Positions 16,461 through 25,999 of a stretch of 64,000 nt of DNA are shown here, piece by piece. Source of the stretch: Mucilaginibacter gossypiicola (lineage in GTDB: Bacteria; Bacteroidota; Bacteroidia; Sphingobacteriales; Sphingobacteriaceae); contig NZ_FOCL01000009.1 in NCBI RefSeq assembly GCF_900110105.1, positions 186,001 to 250,000 on the forward strand, in the 5' to 3' direction. A program made the translations under genes and the position numbers. The notes below the pieces were generated by a model. It saw nothing but the letters and a program-made list of their open reading frames with translations, was not told the DNA's origin and did no database searches. The number at the start of each line of letters is the position of its first letter. The stretch's first letter is position 1.

Positions 16461-18047
16461 TTACTGCTCCAACCCTTTTTTAAAGGCTACATCATCAGCA
16501 TTGATCACTTTAAAGTAGGCATTATCACCCCATTTAAAGCGGGCCGCCTGGGCTTTAAGAATAGTTTTAATGGGCTCCCTGGAATTCCTTATCTCGTTGG
16601 AGTCCATTTCTTTAATGGTTTGCGAAGCGTACAGGATAAATTTATCAACGTCATCATTACTAACGGCGTATTGTTTTAAAAACTCAGCTTCTGTAGGATA
16701 TTTTTTCAGCAATTGTTGCTGGCGATCAATAACGTATGCGGTAAACAATTGCTGCTGGCTCAAATCCTGAATAAGCGGTGTGAACTTGCTGGTATCAGCA
16801 GGAACAAACACATCAGGCATAATACCGCCACCACTAAAAACTTTGCGCCCGCTTGAGGTATGATATGATGGTGTTCCTTTAAAAATGCTATCGTTCAGAT
16901 TGCTTTGTTCTGAAAAAAGTTCGCCTTTTTGCATACGCTGGGCCAATTCATTTCGATAGCTATCTACCCCGTTCCTGTATGACTTTTGGATAGAACGACC
17001 CGACGGAGTATAATATCTTGCTACTGTTAAGTTTACTGCCGAACCATCATCAAATGCAAACTGCTGTTGTACCAGACCTTTTCCAAACGACCGGCGACCA
17101 ACAATAGTGGCCCGATCCAAATCCTGCAGGGCACCCGCTAAAATTTCGCTTGCCGAGGCCGAATATTCGTCAATAAGTACGGTTACTTTTCCTTTCTGAA
17201 ACATGCCCGAATCTGTAGCAAAGTAATCAGTACGGGGTTCGTGAATGCCTTTGGTATACACTATCAGTTTACCTTCAGTTAAAAATTCATCGGCCAGTGA
17301 GGTTGCCGCGTTAAGGTAGCCGCCACCGTTGCCTCTCAAATCGAGCAGCAATTTATTCATACCATCTGTTTTCAAAACGGTTAGGGCCTTTCTGAAATCA
17401 ACATCAGTTGTTGCCGAAAATTTACTGATCTTGATATAACCTGTTGTGGCATCGGCCATGTAAGCGGCATCAACACTACTTAGGTCAACATGGCCTCGCT
17501 TAACAGTAAGTATTTTTAAATCTTTGTCCAGTGGAGGTATTACAGTCAATTTTATTTCGGCATCCTTTTCGCCCCTGAAAACGCCATTTATACGGATAGC
17601 TGTCAGTTTACTGCCCGAAAACTTTTTATCATCAACATTAATCACTTTACTGCCCACCAGCAAGCCTGCTTTTTCGGCCGGACCACCGGCATAAACCTGC
17701 GTAATGATCAGGGTATCGCGCAGCAACTGGTATTCGATACCGATGCCATTGAAGCCGCCGTCTAAGCGCTCATTGATAGACTGCGCTTGTTGTTTGGGTA
17801 AATAAAGCGAATGTGGATCGAGGTTTTGAAGCAGGTTATTTACCGAAACTCCTTCAATGCTGTCAATGTTAACGCTGTCAACATAGTTGCGGTCAACTAA
17901 TTGCAGCACTTTGGCTATTTTACTGTTGGCCGTAAACGAAAGGCCGAGGTTATGGGTCGCAAAATCCCTGTTAAGCAGTAAGCCTATCATTATCCCCAAA
18001 AATAGCAGGATCATTGTCCGGAAAATTACACCCGCGGTCCTCTTCAT
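16461..18047 (-). CDS. C-terminal processing protease (S41 family, PDZ)
   Basis: 528 residues. N-terminal signal anchor about residues 7-27; PDZ domain about 95-175 (GGFNGIGIEY, AGGPAEKAGLLVGSKV); S41 catalytic domain about 185-380 with KLLLDLRGNGGG, the serine cluster YSASASE at 295-301 and the general-base Lys323 in FGKGLVQ. Such CtpA-type enzymes trim or degrade periplasmic proteins from non-polar C-termini. A C-terminal extension of about 130 residues is normal in Bacteroidota. It is divergent from murQ. Confidence 0.92.
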   Translation of the reverse strand: MKRTAGVIFRTMILLFLGIMIGLLLNRDFATHNLGLSFTANSKIAKVLQLVDRNYVDSVNIDSIEGVSVNNLLQNLDPHSLYLPKQQAQSINERLDGGFNGIGIEYQLLRDTLIITQVYAGGPAEKAGLLVGSKVINVDDKKFSGSKLTAIRINGVFRGEKDAEIKLTVIPPLDKDLKILTVKRGHVDLSSVDAAYMADATTGYIKISKFSATTDVDFRKALTVLKTDGMNKLLLDLRGNGGGYLNAATSLADEFLTEGKLIVYTKGIHEPRTDYFATDSGMFQKGKVTVLIDEYSASASEILAGALQDLDRATIVGRRSFGKGLVQQQFAFDDGSAVNLTVARYYTPSGRSIQKSYRNGVDSYRNELAQRMQKGELFSEQSNLNDSIFKGTPSYHTSSGRKVFSGGGIMPDVFVPADTSKFTPLIQDLSQQQLFTAYVIDRQQQLLKKYPTEAEFLKQYAVSNDDVDKFILYASQTIKEMDSNEIRNSREPIKTILKAQAARFKWGDNAYFKVINADDVAFKKGLEQ

Positions 18048-18153
18048 AACTTATAACACAAAGTTAACAATTGCAGGGCCAATAATTTTTACCTGCGCCC
18101 TTGCATTTGATGATTTTTACCGAATTTTGTTATAAATTATTTAAAAATAGGCT

Positions 18154-18963
18154 ATGGAAACCACCACCGAAAGGGAATCGCACTATAAAAACCTCGAAAA
18201 ACAGACCGTAAGGGAAATTTTAGAAAACATTAACAACGAGGATAAAACCGTTCCCCTGGCAGTGGAAAAGGCCTTACCGCAAATAGAAGCATTGGCAACT
18301 ATCACTGCCGAGAGGATGAAAAATGGCGGCCGTTTGTTTTATATAGGTGCCGGTACCAGCGGTAGGTTGGGTGTGGTTGATGCTTCAGAATGCCCGCCAA
18401 CATTCGGCGTTCCGTTTGATATGGTAGTGGGATTAATAGCAGGTGGCGATGGTGCTATCCGTAAAGCGGTTGAGTTTGCCGAAGATGATGCAGTACAAGC
18501 CTGGATCGATCTGCAGGCATTTAATATAAATGATAAAGACGTGGTTGTTGGTATAGCAGCTTCCGGTACTACTCCATATGTTATCGGCGGTTTAAAAACG
18601 GCTAATGAACATAATATAGTTACCGGCTGTATAGTTTGCAATAGTGGAAGCCCGGTGGCGGCAGTGGCAAAGTACCCGGTTGAAGTGGTAACAGGGCCTG
18701 AGTTTTTAACCGGCTCAACCCGTATGAAAGCCGGCACCGCGCAAAAATTAGTTTTGAATATGCTAAGCACAAGCGTGATGATACAGCTTGGCCACGTACA
18801 AGGAAACAGGATGGTTGATATGCAATTGAGCAACCATAAATTGGTGAACAGGGGCACCCACATGGTAATGGAAGCAACCGGGCTGAGCGAAGAAGAAGCA
18901 GCCAGGTTACTCAAACAATACGGCAGCGTACGGAGCGCTGTTGATCATTATTTTAAAAAATAA
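18154..18963 (+). CDS. murQ: N-acetylmuramic acid 6-phosphate etherase
   Basis: 269 residues with one SIS domain. MurQ splits the lactyl ether of MurNAc-6-phosphate to give GlcNAc-6-phosphate and D-lactate during recycling of cell-wall sugars. Diagnostic motifs are GAGTSGRLGVVDASECPPTF, with the conserved Glu after SGRLG, GLIAGGDGAIRKAVEFAEDD and GSTRMKAGTAQKLVLNM. Full length for the short Bacteroidota form (a little below the 298 of E. coli). No murP-type transporter or kinase is adjacent, so the phosphate donor step lies elsewhere. Confidence 0.95.
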   Translation: METTTERESHYKNLEKQTVREILENINNEDKTVPLAVEKALPQIEALATITAERMKNGGRLFYIGAGTSGRLGVVDASECPPTFGVPFDMVVGLIAGGDGAIRKAVEFAEDDAVQAWIDLQAFNINDKDVVVGIAASGTTPYVIGGLKTANEHNIVTGCIVCNSGSPVAAVAKYPVEVVTGPEFLTGSTRMKAGTAQKLVLNMLSTSVMIQLGHVQGNRMVDMQLSNHKLVNRGTHMVMEATGLSEEEAARLLKQYGSVRSAVDHYFKK

Positions 18964-19070
18964 ACTGGATTTGAAGATGTACTGATTTGAAGATTTGAAA
19001 ATGCAAAGCGGCATTCGATAAATTCCTCAATTCAAAAAATTCGGGTTCAGACAAATTTGGAATTAACACA

Positions 19071-19637
19071 ATGCACGATATTGAACCATATTACCGCTGG
19101 AGAGATGACTACGTAGCATCTGAAGATGAGTTTTCGCCTTTTTATGCAACAGAATACAGCGAGTTTGAATTTGATAAGCAGGTATACAATTACCTGTTGC
19201 ACCCACAATGGGATTCGTTCGGCTCTAATACACTTTACCTTAAAGTGCTTTTTGCCGATTATGATAAAGGCTACACCATTATTGAGCTTATAGGCGAATG
19301 GAACGATGCCATCAATAACGACATCATGCTGCTAAAGCGTGAACTGCTCGATTTGATGATAGATAATGGCATCAGCCATTTTATCCTGATAGGCGAAAAT
19401 GTACTCAACTTTCACTCAAGCGATGACTGTTATTACGAAGAGTGGTTCCAGGATGTAGAGGATGGCTGGATAGCAGGCATCAACTTCCGCGAGCATGTAA
19501 TAGAGGAGTTTAAAAGCAACAACATCGACTATTACATCAACTTCGGCGGCGAGCTGGATAACCTTGGCTGGCGGGCGTTGAAACCTGTACAGGTTTTCAA
19601 AAAGGTAGAAGAGCAGTTGATGAAGCGGTTGAATTAG
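19071..19637 (+). CDS. Conserved-looking cytoplasmic protein, unknown
   Basis: 188 residues with no signal or membrane helix. Very acidic N-terminus with many Tyr and Asp (MHDIEPYYRWRDDYVASEDE), then an alternating alpha/beta pattern (TLYLKVLFADYDKGYTIIELIG, NGISHFILIGENVLNFH). Composition and codon use match its neighbours, so it is a real gene. I do not recognise the family. Gene order murQ, this gene, Bax-inhibitor gene, all on the plus strand, with gaps of 107 and 152 bases. Confidence 0.7.
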   Translation: MHDIEPYYRWRDDYVASEDEFSPFYATEYSEFEFDKQVYNYLLHPQWDSFGSNTLYLKVLFADYDKGYTIIELIGEWNDAINNDIMLLKRELLDLMIDNGISHFILIGENVLNFHSSDDCYYEEWFQDVEDGWIAGINFREHVIEEFKSNNIDYYINFGGELDNLGWRALKPVQVFKKVEEQLMKRLN

Positions 19638-19642
19638 ATTTA

Positions 19643-19728
19643 AGAGACAAGAGATCAAGAATCAAGAGACAAGACGTTTACAAAAACTTTCTTGGTTCTT
19701 GACTCTTGAAGTCTTGCTTCTTTCCTCT
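19643..19728. repeat. Imperfect hairpin built of repeated words
   Basis: Left arm made of repeats of AAGAGACAAGA / TCAAGAATCAAG, right arm made of the complementary words CTTGGTTCTTGACTCTTGAA and GTCTTGCTTCTTT. Probably a weak terminator or a remnant of a dispersed microrepeat; it separates two plus-strand genes. Confidence 0.4.
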
Positions 19729-19789
19729 CCTTTCTTCACTCTACATTCACTTTTTATTCATAAATTCGTACTATAATTTTTAACACAAA

Positions 19790-20521
19790 ATGGAATTTAA
19801 AGAATCTAAATACAGCTACGATAATATTATCGAAGTTAGGGATCAATCAGAAGTTTCTTCACGCAGGTTTATGGCCGGCGTATTCAGTTGGATGTTCGTG
19901 GCGCTTGGCGTTTCGGCAATAACAGTATTTTTGTTTTTAAACATGGGACTGCTTAGCCTTATTGTTGCTCCAGTCGGTGGTCTTACAGGCTTTGGCTATT
20001 TCGCCTTATTTTCGCCTTTGGCATTTTCATTAGTAATGCAATTTGGCTATAACCGTATCTCTTACCCGGTACTGGTGCTGCTTTTTGTAGCTTACGCTAC
20101 GCTTATTGGTATAAGCTTAAGCCTGATATTTCTGATCTATACGTCTGCATCAATATTAGGTGTTTTCATTACCGCATCGGTAACTTTCGGTATCATGGCC
20201 GTAGCGGGTTACACTACCCAAATGGATTTAACCAAGTTTGGCTCAATCATGTACATTCTGTTCATCGGTATATTTGTAGCTTCATTGGCTAACTTCTTTA
20301 TGCATAGTGAGCAAATGAGCTACATTATCAGTTACATTGGTATAGCTGTTTTTACTGGTTTAACTGCCTATTATATGCAAATGCTTAAACGCATTGGTGC
20401 AGGCATTGAATATGGCGATGCCAGTTCGAAAAAACTTGCTCTGATGGGCGCGTTAACGCTGTACATCACCCTGATCAACCTGTTTTTCATGATCCTCCGT
20501 TTATTCGGCAGAAGAAGATAA
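19790..20521 (+). CDS. Bax inhibitor-1/YccA family membrane protein
   Basis: 243 residues with seven transmembrane helices. The N-terminal cytoplasmic part (EFKESKYSYDNIIEVRDQSE) is followed by RRFMAGVFSWMFVALGVSA, helix 1 of the family, and later ASVTFGIMAVAGYTTQMDLT and FTGLTAYYMQ. Bacterial members (YccA, YbhL, BsYetJ) are inner-membrane proteins; some are pH-gated calcium leaks and some interact with FtsH. Full length. A terminator follows directly. Confidence 0.9.
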   Translation: MEFKESKYSYDNIIEVRDQSEVSSRRFMAGVFSWMFVALGVSAITVFLFLNMGLLSLIVAPVGGLTGFGYFALFSPLAFSLVMQFGYNRISYPVLVLLFVAYATLIGISLSLIFLIYTSASILGVFITASVTFGIMAVAGYTTQMDLTKFGSIMYILFIGIFVASLANFFMHSEQMSYIISYIGIAVFTGLTAYYMQMLKRIGAGIEYGDASSKKLALMGALTLYITLINLFFMILRLFGRRR

Positions 20522-20545
20522 TCATCCCAAAGAAATCAAATCAGA

Positions 20546-20576
20546 AAGCTGCCTCCGCAAAAGGCGGCTTTTTTTG
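20546..20576 (+). terminator. Rho-independent terminator after the Bax-inhibitor gene
   Basis: Stem AAGCTGCCT / AGGCGGCTT with loop CCGCAAA, followed by a run of seven T. It isolates the metH riboswitch transcript from upstream reading. Confidence 0.8.
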
Positions 20577-20654
20577 TTTAACAATGTGGCTTAACGATGA
20601 GATTAGGGCTGTGTTATACACTTGCAAATGACAACTTTATTGCGCAACTTTGCG

Positions 20655-20767
20655 GTGCTTATGGAGAAAGACGGAGGGATTAGACCCTGCGATGTCTTAG
20701 CAACCTGTGCTTCACAAGGTGCTACATTCTACTCAGCAGCCCAATGGCAACTGAGACAGATAAGCGA
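20655..20767 (+). ncRNA. SAM-I (S-box) riboswitch upstream of metH
   Basis: The conserved S-box core is present in order: P1 strand GCTTAT (20657-20662), AGAAAGACGGAGGGA, ACCCTGCGATGTCTTAGCAACC (core in two parts around 20684-20705), AAGGTGCTACATTCTACT, then GACAGATAAGC closing P1 (ATAAGC 20760-20765). S-boxes bind S-adenosylmethionine and shut off methionine genes; here it precedes methionine synthase by about 170 bases. The expression platform is not a standard terminator: a second copy of AGATAAGC lies 33 bases further on (see findings). A probable promoter with TTG, 21 bases, AACTTTG lies just upstream. Confidence 0.88.
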
Positions 20768-20938
20768 AAGTCATATCAACACCCGACTTTTCGAGATAAG
20801 CCATCTTTTAGTTTGCAGTTTTAAGTTAGCAGTTTGCAGTTGTCGCTTTTTTATTTAAGCAACATCATTACATGCTTAACTGCCCACCGCAAACCGATAG
20901 CTGCAAATTGCAATACTGGCAACGGCCAACTGGAAAAA

Positions 20939-23900
20939 ATGGACATTAGAAAAGAATTACAGAAACGCATCCTGGTGATTGACGGAGCAATGGGTACCAT
21001 GATACAGCGGTATCAGCTCACGGAGAAGGATTTTCGTGGCGAGCGTTTTCACGATCATCATAGCGACCTGCAGGGCAATAACGACCTGCTCAATATTACG
21101 CGCCCCGATATTATCAAGGCCATTCATGCCGAATATTTAGACGCCGGGGCCGATATTATTGAAACTAATACGTTCAGTACGCAGGTAATTTCCCTTGCCG
21201 ATTATCATCTGGAAGAACTGGCCTATGAGCTAAGCTACGAAGGTGCACGCATTGCCCGTGAAGTAGCCGACGAATATACCCTGCGTAACCCTGCCAAGCC
21301 GCGCTTTGTTGCCGGTGCCATCGGGCCAACAAACCGTACTGCTTCATTATCGCCTGATGTTAACGACCCTGGTTACCGCGCCGTTACGTTTGACGATCTG
21401 GCCGAGGCTTACTATGACCAGGTACGCGGTTTGGTTGACGGTGGTTCACATTTATTATTGGTTGAAACCATTTTTGACACCCTGAATGCCAAGGCGGCCC
21501 TGTTCGCCATAAAACGCTATGAGCAGGAATGCAAAGCAGCCGGTAAAGACTTCCCTGCTTTCAGAAATTCGGGTGGTATCATGATCTCTGGTACTATTAC
21601 CGATGCTTCCGGTCGTACGCTTTCAGGCCAAACGGTCGAGGCTTTCTGGAACTCGATAAGTCATGCCAACCTGCTTTCGGTAGGTTTAAACTGCGCTTTA
21701 GGCGCAAGGGAAATGCGCCCCCACCTTGCCGAGCTTTCTGAAAAAGCAGGTGTTTATATCTCTGCTTATCCAAACGCCGGTTTACCAAACGAGTTTGGCC
21801 AGTACGACGAAACACCGCACGAAACTGCTCACCAGGTTGATGATTTCATCAAAGCCGGGCTGGTAAATATTGTAGGTGGATGCTGCGGCACTACTCCTGA
21901 ACACATTAAATGTATTGCCAACAAAGCTGCCGCGTTTCCGCCACGCCCTATCCCACAAATTGAGCCGGATATGCGCCTGAGTGGTTTGGAATCGGTTACC
22001 ATTAAACCCGAAAGTATTTTCGTGAACGTGGGCGAGCGTACCAATATTACCGGTTCGCCTAAGTTTTCTAAACTGATTTTGGCTGAGGATTACGAGGCGG
22101 CCCTGTCTGTTGCCTTACAACAGGTTGAAGGCGGCGCCCAGGTTATCGACATCAATATGGATGAGGGCATGATCGATTCGGAAGCGGTGATGGTGAAATT
22201 CCTGAACCTTGTTGCTTCTGAGCCTGATATTGCCAAGCTGCCTATCATGATCGATTCATCTAAATGGACAGTGATTGAGGCGGGTTTGAAATGTGTGCAG
22301 GGTAAAGGCATCGTGAACTCTATCTCCCTTAAAGAGGGCGAAGAGAAGTTCAAAGAACATGCCAGCAAGATCCTGAGCTATGGTGCTGCCACCGTAGTAA
22401 TGGCCTTTGACGAAACCGGCCAGGCCGATTCATTAGAGCGCCGGATCGAGATCTGTAAACGATCATACGATATTTTGGTGAACGAAGTGGGCTTTCCGCC
22501 GCAGGATATCATTTTTGACCCTAACATCCTTACTGTGGCAACCGGTTTGGAAGAGCATAATAACTACGCGGTTGATTTTATTGAAGCCACCCGCTGGATC
22601 AAACAAAACCTGCCACACGCTAAAGTGAGCGGTGGTGTAAGTAATATTTCCTTCTCGTTCAGGGGTAATAACACCGTGCGCGAGGCCATGCACTCTGCTT
22701 TCCTTTATCACGCTATTAAAGCCGGTATGGATATGGGGATCGTAAATGCCGGGATGCTGGAGGTTTACGAGGAAATTCCGAAAAACCTTTTGGAACTGGT
22801 AGAAGATGTACTCCTTAACCGCCGCCCGGATGCTACCGAGCGCCTGGTTGAGTTTGCCGATACCATCAAGAGTAAAGGCAAGGAAGTAGTGCGTGATGAG
22901 GAATGGCGCAAAGGTACTGTTCAGGAACGCCTTTCCCACTCGCTGGTAAAAGGTATTGTTGAATATCTTGACGATGATGTGGAAGAAGCACGCCAGGCTT
23001 ACAGCAAACCACTTGAGGTGATTGAAGGTCCGCTGATGGATGGCATGAACATCGTGGGGGATTTATTTGGTGCCGGTAAAATGTTTTTACCACAGGTAGT
23101 AAAATCGGCCCGTGTAATGAAAAAAGCGGTGGCCTACCTCCTGCCTTTCATCGAAGAAGAAAAAAAGAACAATGTAAATGCAGATCAGCGTGCCAATGCC
23201 GGTAAGGTTTTAATGGCCACCGTTAAAGGCGATGTGCATGATATCGGCAAAAATATAGTTGGCGTAGTATTAGCCTGTAACAACTTTGAGGTGATTGACC
23301 TTGGGGTGATGGTGCCCGCCCAACGCATTATTGAAGAAGCTAAAAAGCAAAACGTTGATATCATTGGCTTAAGCGGATTGATCACCCCTTCGCTTGACGA
23401 AATGGTGCATTTTGCGAAGGAAATGGAGCGCGAAGGCTTTACAATTCCGCTTATTATTGGCGGTGCTACTACGTCGCGGATCCATGCCGCCGTAAAGGTG
23501 GCGCCGCAATATTCAGGTGCTGCCATTCATGTGCTTGATGCATCACGCAGTGTTACCGTGTGCAGCAGTCTCATGAGCAAAGACAACCGGGATAGTTATA
23601 TCCAGGGTATTAAGGATGAATATGCCAAAGCCCGCGAAGCACATGCCAACAAAAAATCAGATAAGCGCTTTGTAACTATCGAAGAGGCGCGTGCGGGTAA
23701 ATTCCAGATCAGCCTTGATGGTGATGTAGCCCCCAAACCTGCGTTTACCGGGACTAAAACATTTGAGAATTTCCCGTTAGAGGAACTGCTCCCTTATATC
23801 GACTGGACTCCGTTTTTCCACACCTGGGAACTTCGTGGCAGCTACCCTAAAATATTTGATGATAAGTTTGTTGGCGTTGAAGCTAAAAAACTATTTGACG

Positions 23901-24643
23901 ATGCACAGGTATTGATGAAACGCATTGTTGATGAGAAACTATTCACGGCAAAAGGCGTAATAGGCTTTTGGCCTGCCAATGCCGTAGGTGATGATATTGA
24001 ATTGTATACCGATGAAAGCCGCACAACTGTTTTAAATCGCATACACACCTTACGCCAGCAGGCCGAAAAGGTAAAGAACGATCCGTATTATGCGCTGTCG
24101 GACTTCATCGCACCAAAAGAAAGCGGTGTACCTGATTATTTCGGAGGCTTTGCGGTAACAACCGGCTTAGGTTGCGACGAGCTGGTTGCCGAATTTGAGG
24201 CTGATCATGATGACTATAACAGCATCATGGCCAAAGCCCTTGCCGACCGCCTTGCCGAAGCTTTTGCCGAAAAAATGCACGAGCTGGTACGTAAAGATTA
24301 CTGGGGATATGCCAGAGGCGAGCAGTTAAGCAACGTTGAGCTGATCAAGGAAGAGTATCAAGGTATCCGTCCGGCACCGGGCTATCCCGCCTGCCCGGAC
24401 CACACCGAAAAAACCACGTTGTTTGAACTGCTTAAAGCTGAAGACAATGCAAACATGCACCTAACCGAAAGCCTGGCTATGTTGCCTGCCGCATCGGTAA
24501 GTGGTTTCTACTTCGCACATCCGCAGGCAAGGTATTTCGGTTTAGGAAAGATCAGCAAGGACCAGGTTGAGGATTACGCGGTCAGGAAAAATATGCCATT
24601 GGAGGATGTGGAGAGATGGTTGGGGCCGAATATTAATTATTAG
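20939..24643 (+). CDS. metH: Methionine synthase, cobalamin-dependent
   Basis: 1234 residues from ATG 20939 (MDIRKELQKRILVIDGAMG); the in-frame extension to 20834 is leader RNA, not protein. Modules in order: homocysteine-binding barrel with the zinc cysteines Cys252 (GLNCALGA) and Cys315-Cys316 (GGCCGTTPEH); methyltetrahydrofolate barrel from about 350 (FVNVGERTNITGSPKF); cobalamin cap and Rossmann domain with the axial His767 in GDVHDIGKNIVGVVL; C-terminal AdoMet activation domain from about 900 (RPAPGYPACPDHTEK). All four modules are present. Transfers methyl from methyl-THF to homocysteine. Controlled by the S-box upstream; metF follows. Confidence 0.98.
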   Translation: MDIRKELQKRILVIDGAMGTMIQRYQLTEKDFRGERFHDHHSDLQGNNDLLNITRPDIIKAIHAEYLDAGADIIETNTFSTQVISLADYHLEELAYELSYEGARIAREVADEYTLRNPAKPRFVAGAIGPTNRTASLSPDVNDPGYRAVTFDDLAEAYYDQVRGLVDGGSHLLLVETIFDTLNAKAALFAIKRYEQECKAAGKDFPAFRNSGGIMISGTITDASGRTLSGQTVEAFWNSISHANLLSVGLNCALGAREMRPHLAELSEKAGVYISAYPNAGLPNEFGQYDETPHETAHQVDDFIKAGLVNIVGGCCGTTPEHIKCIANKAAAFPPRPIPQIEPDMRLSGLESVTIKPESIFVNVGERTNITGSPKFSKLILAEDYEAALSVALQQVEGGAQVIDINMDEGMIDSEAVMVKFLNLVASEPDIAKLPIMIDSSKWTVIEAGLKCVQGKGIVNSISLKEGEEKFKEHASKILSYGAATVVMAFDETGQADSLERRIEICKRSYDILVNEVGFPPQDIIFDPNILTVATGLEEHNNYAVDFIEATRWIKQNLPHAKVSGGVSNISFSFRGNNTVREAMHSAFLYHAIKAGMDMGIVNAGMLEVYEEIPKNLLELVEDVLLNRRPDATERLVEFADTIKSKGKEVVRDEEWRKGTVQERLSHSLVKGIVEYLDDDVEEARQAYSKPLEVIEGPLMDGMNIVGDLFGAGKMFLPQVVKSARVMKKAVAYLLPFIEEEKKNNVNADQRANAGKVLMATVKGDVHDIGKNIVGVVLACNNFEVIDLGVMVPAQRIIEEAKKQNVDIIGLSGLITPSLDEMVHFAKEMEREGFTIPLIIGGATTSRIHAAVKVAPQYSGAAIHVLDASRSVTVCSSLMSKDNRDSYIQGIKDEYAKAREAHANKKSDKRFVTIEEARAGKFQISLDGDVAPKPAFTGTKTFENFPLEELLPYIDWTPFFHTWELRGSYPKIFDDKFVGVEAKKLFDDAQVLMKRIVDEKLFTAKGVIGFWPANAVGDDIELYTDESRTTVLNRIHTLRQQAEKVKNDPYYALSDFIAPKESGVPDYFGGFAVTTGLGCDELVAEFEADHDDYNSIMAKALADRLAEAFAEKMHELVRKDYWGYARGEQLSNVELIKEEYQGIRPAPGYPACPDHTEKTTLFELLKAEDNANMHLTESLAMLPAASVSGFYFAHPQARYFGLGKISKDQVEDYAVRKNMPLEDVERWLGPNINY

Positions 24644-24716
24644 CCTCCCCCGGCCCCCTAAAGGGTGAGTAAGGGTGAAATTTTAATTACATAAAATACA
24701 CAAAATAAAAAACGCC

Positions 24717-24826
24717 GCCGCTCGGCTCCAGCCGAGTGGCAACTATTAAGCGGCCTCTGGCCGCCGAAGTAGGAATAGTAGGCCAGAGGCCTTGGGATAA
24801 TTGCCACTCGGCTGGAGCCGAGCGGC
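24717..24826. repeat. Nested long inverted repeat (cruciform) between metH and metF
   Basis: Outer arms of 26 bp (24717-24742 and 24801-24826) are exact reverse complements, beginning GCCGCTCGGCTCCAGCCGAG. Inside them a second perfect pair of 11 bp, GGCCTCTGGCC (24752-24762) and GGCCAGAGGCC (24781-24791), encloses 18 bases. GC-rich against an A/T-rich background. Confidence 0.85.
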
Positions 24827-24857
24827 AGCGCGGGGCAAAAAGCGCAGGAAAGTGCGA

Positions 24858-24966
24858 TTCCCCTCTTGAGAGGGGTGGAGGGGTGTGTTAACAAAGCGAT
24901 AATAAACAACGCATAACACACCCCTGCCAACACACATTTCCACAGCGCCCCCTCTCAAGAGGGGAA
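24858..24966. repeat. Second inverted repeat between metH and metF
   Basis: TTCCCCTCTTGAGAGGGG (24858-24875) and its exact complement (24949-24966) bracket an inner pair GGGGTGTGTTA.../...ATAACACACCCC. Flanked by fragments of C/G runs (CCCCCTAAAGGG near 24654, CCCCTTTTAGGGG near 25003) typical of intergenic repeats. The 382-base metH-metF gap contains these repeats and no other recognised feature. Confidence 0.75.
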
Positions 24967-25026
24967 TTAAAAAAGTATATTATAAAACTTAAATAAAAAA
25001 TTCCCCTTTTAGGGGTTAGGGATCAA

Positions 25027-25983
25027 ATGAAAATACCTGAACATATAGCAAACGCCAACGGCAAAACACTTTTTTCTTTTGAACTGATCCCGCCTTTAAA
25101 GGGGCAGAGTATCCAGGGCATTTATAATGCTATTGATCCGCTGATGGAGTTTAAACCTCCCTTTATTGATGTTACCACCCTGCGCGAGGATTTCATTTAT
25201 AAGCAGCACCCAACCGGCTTGCTCGAAAAACTTTCGTACCGCAAACGCCCGGGTACCATTGCCATCTGCGCGGCAATCATGAACAAGTACAAGGTGGATA
25301 CTGTACCCCACCTGCTTTGCGGTGGTTTCACTAAAGATGAAACCGAAAACGCCCTTATTGAGCTGGAGTTTTTAGGTATCGAAAACGTACTGGTATTGCG
25401 CGGCGATGCCCGCCTTGGAGATTCGTCGTTTGTACCTACACCTAACGGCCATTGCTACGCTACCGAGCTGCTGCAACAGGTTGTAAACCTCAATAATGGC
25501 ATTTACCTGCATGAGGATCATGGCAATACCGTAAAGACAAATTTCTGCATTGGCGTTGCCGGTTATCCCGAAAAACATTTTGAGGCACCAAATCTCAAAA
25601 CCGATTTCAAATACCTGAAACAAAAGGTAGAGATGGGTGCACAGTTCATTGTAACCCAGATGTTTTTTGACATTGATAAATACAAAGAGTTTGTGAACGG
25701 CTGCCGGGCCAATGGCATCAATGTGCCTATTATTCCGGGATTAAAACCAATCACCACATCAAAGCAACTGGTTACATTATCAAAAACCTTCCATATTGAT
25801 ATCCCTGAAGATTTGAGTGACGCCATCCATGCCTGCGCTACCGAAAAGGATGTTAAAGAAGTTGGCATTGAATGGATGATCAACCAATGTAAAGAGCTGA
25901 TTGCTTTTGGTGCGCCGGTACTGCATTTTTATACCATGAGCAACGCCGGGCCAACTAAACGTATTGCTGAGGCGATATTTTAG
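25027..25983 (+). CDS. metF: Methylenetetrahydrofolate reductase [NAD(P)H]
   Basis: 318 residues, a single flavin-containing TIM barrel. Reduces 5,10-methylene-THF to 5-methyl-THF, the methyl donor for the adjacent MetH. Family marks: FSFELIPPLKG with the catalytic Glu in strand 1, VDTVPHLLCGGFTKDE, NVLVLRGDAR, GAQFIVTQMFFD and NVPIIPGLKPI. Slightly longer than E. coli MetF (296). Same strand as metH but separated by 382 bases of palindromes, so co-transcription is uncertain; no S-box is seen in front of it. Confidence 0.95.
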   Translation: MKIPEHIANANGKTLFSFELIPPLKGQSIQGIYNAIDPLMEFKPPFIDVTTLREDFIYKQHPTGLLEKLSYRKRPGTIAICAAIMNKYKVDTVPHLLCGGFTKDETENALIELEFLGIENVLVLRGDARLGDSSFVPTPNGHCYATELLQQVVNLNNGIYLHEDHGNTVKTNFCIGVAGYPEKHFEAPNLKTDFKYLKQKVEMGAQFIVTQMFFDIDKYKEFVNGCRANGINVPIIPGLKPITTSKQLVTLSKTFHIDIPEDLSDAIHACATEKDVKEVGIEWMINQCKELIAFGAPVLHFYTMSNAGPTKRIAEAIF

Positions 25984-25999
25984 GGGCTTATTATATATT

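Noticed and set aside
18339..18914. Minus-strand frame of 191 residues opposite murQ
   Set aside because: Mirror frame of a conserved gene, rich in Ser, Pro and Thr as expected for antisense reading.
20655..20767. SAM-II or cobalamin riboswitch
   Set aside because: The core with AGAAAGACGGAGGGA, the GCAACC loop and AAGGTGCTACATTCTACT fits SAM-I; no B12-box motif is present.
20834..20938. N-terminal extension of metH
   Set aside because: It overlaps the leader after the riboswitch; the MetH homology begins at ATG 20939.
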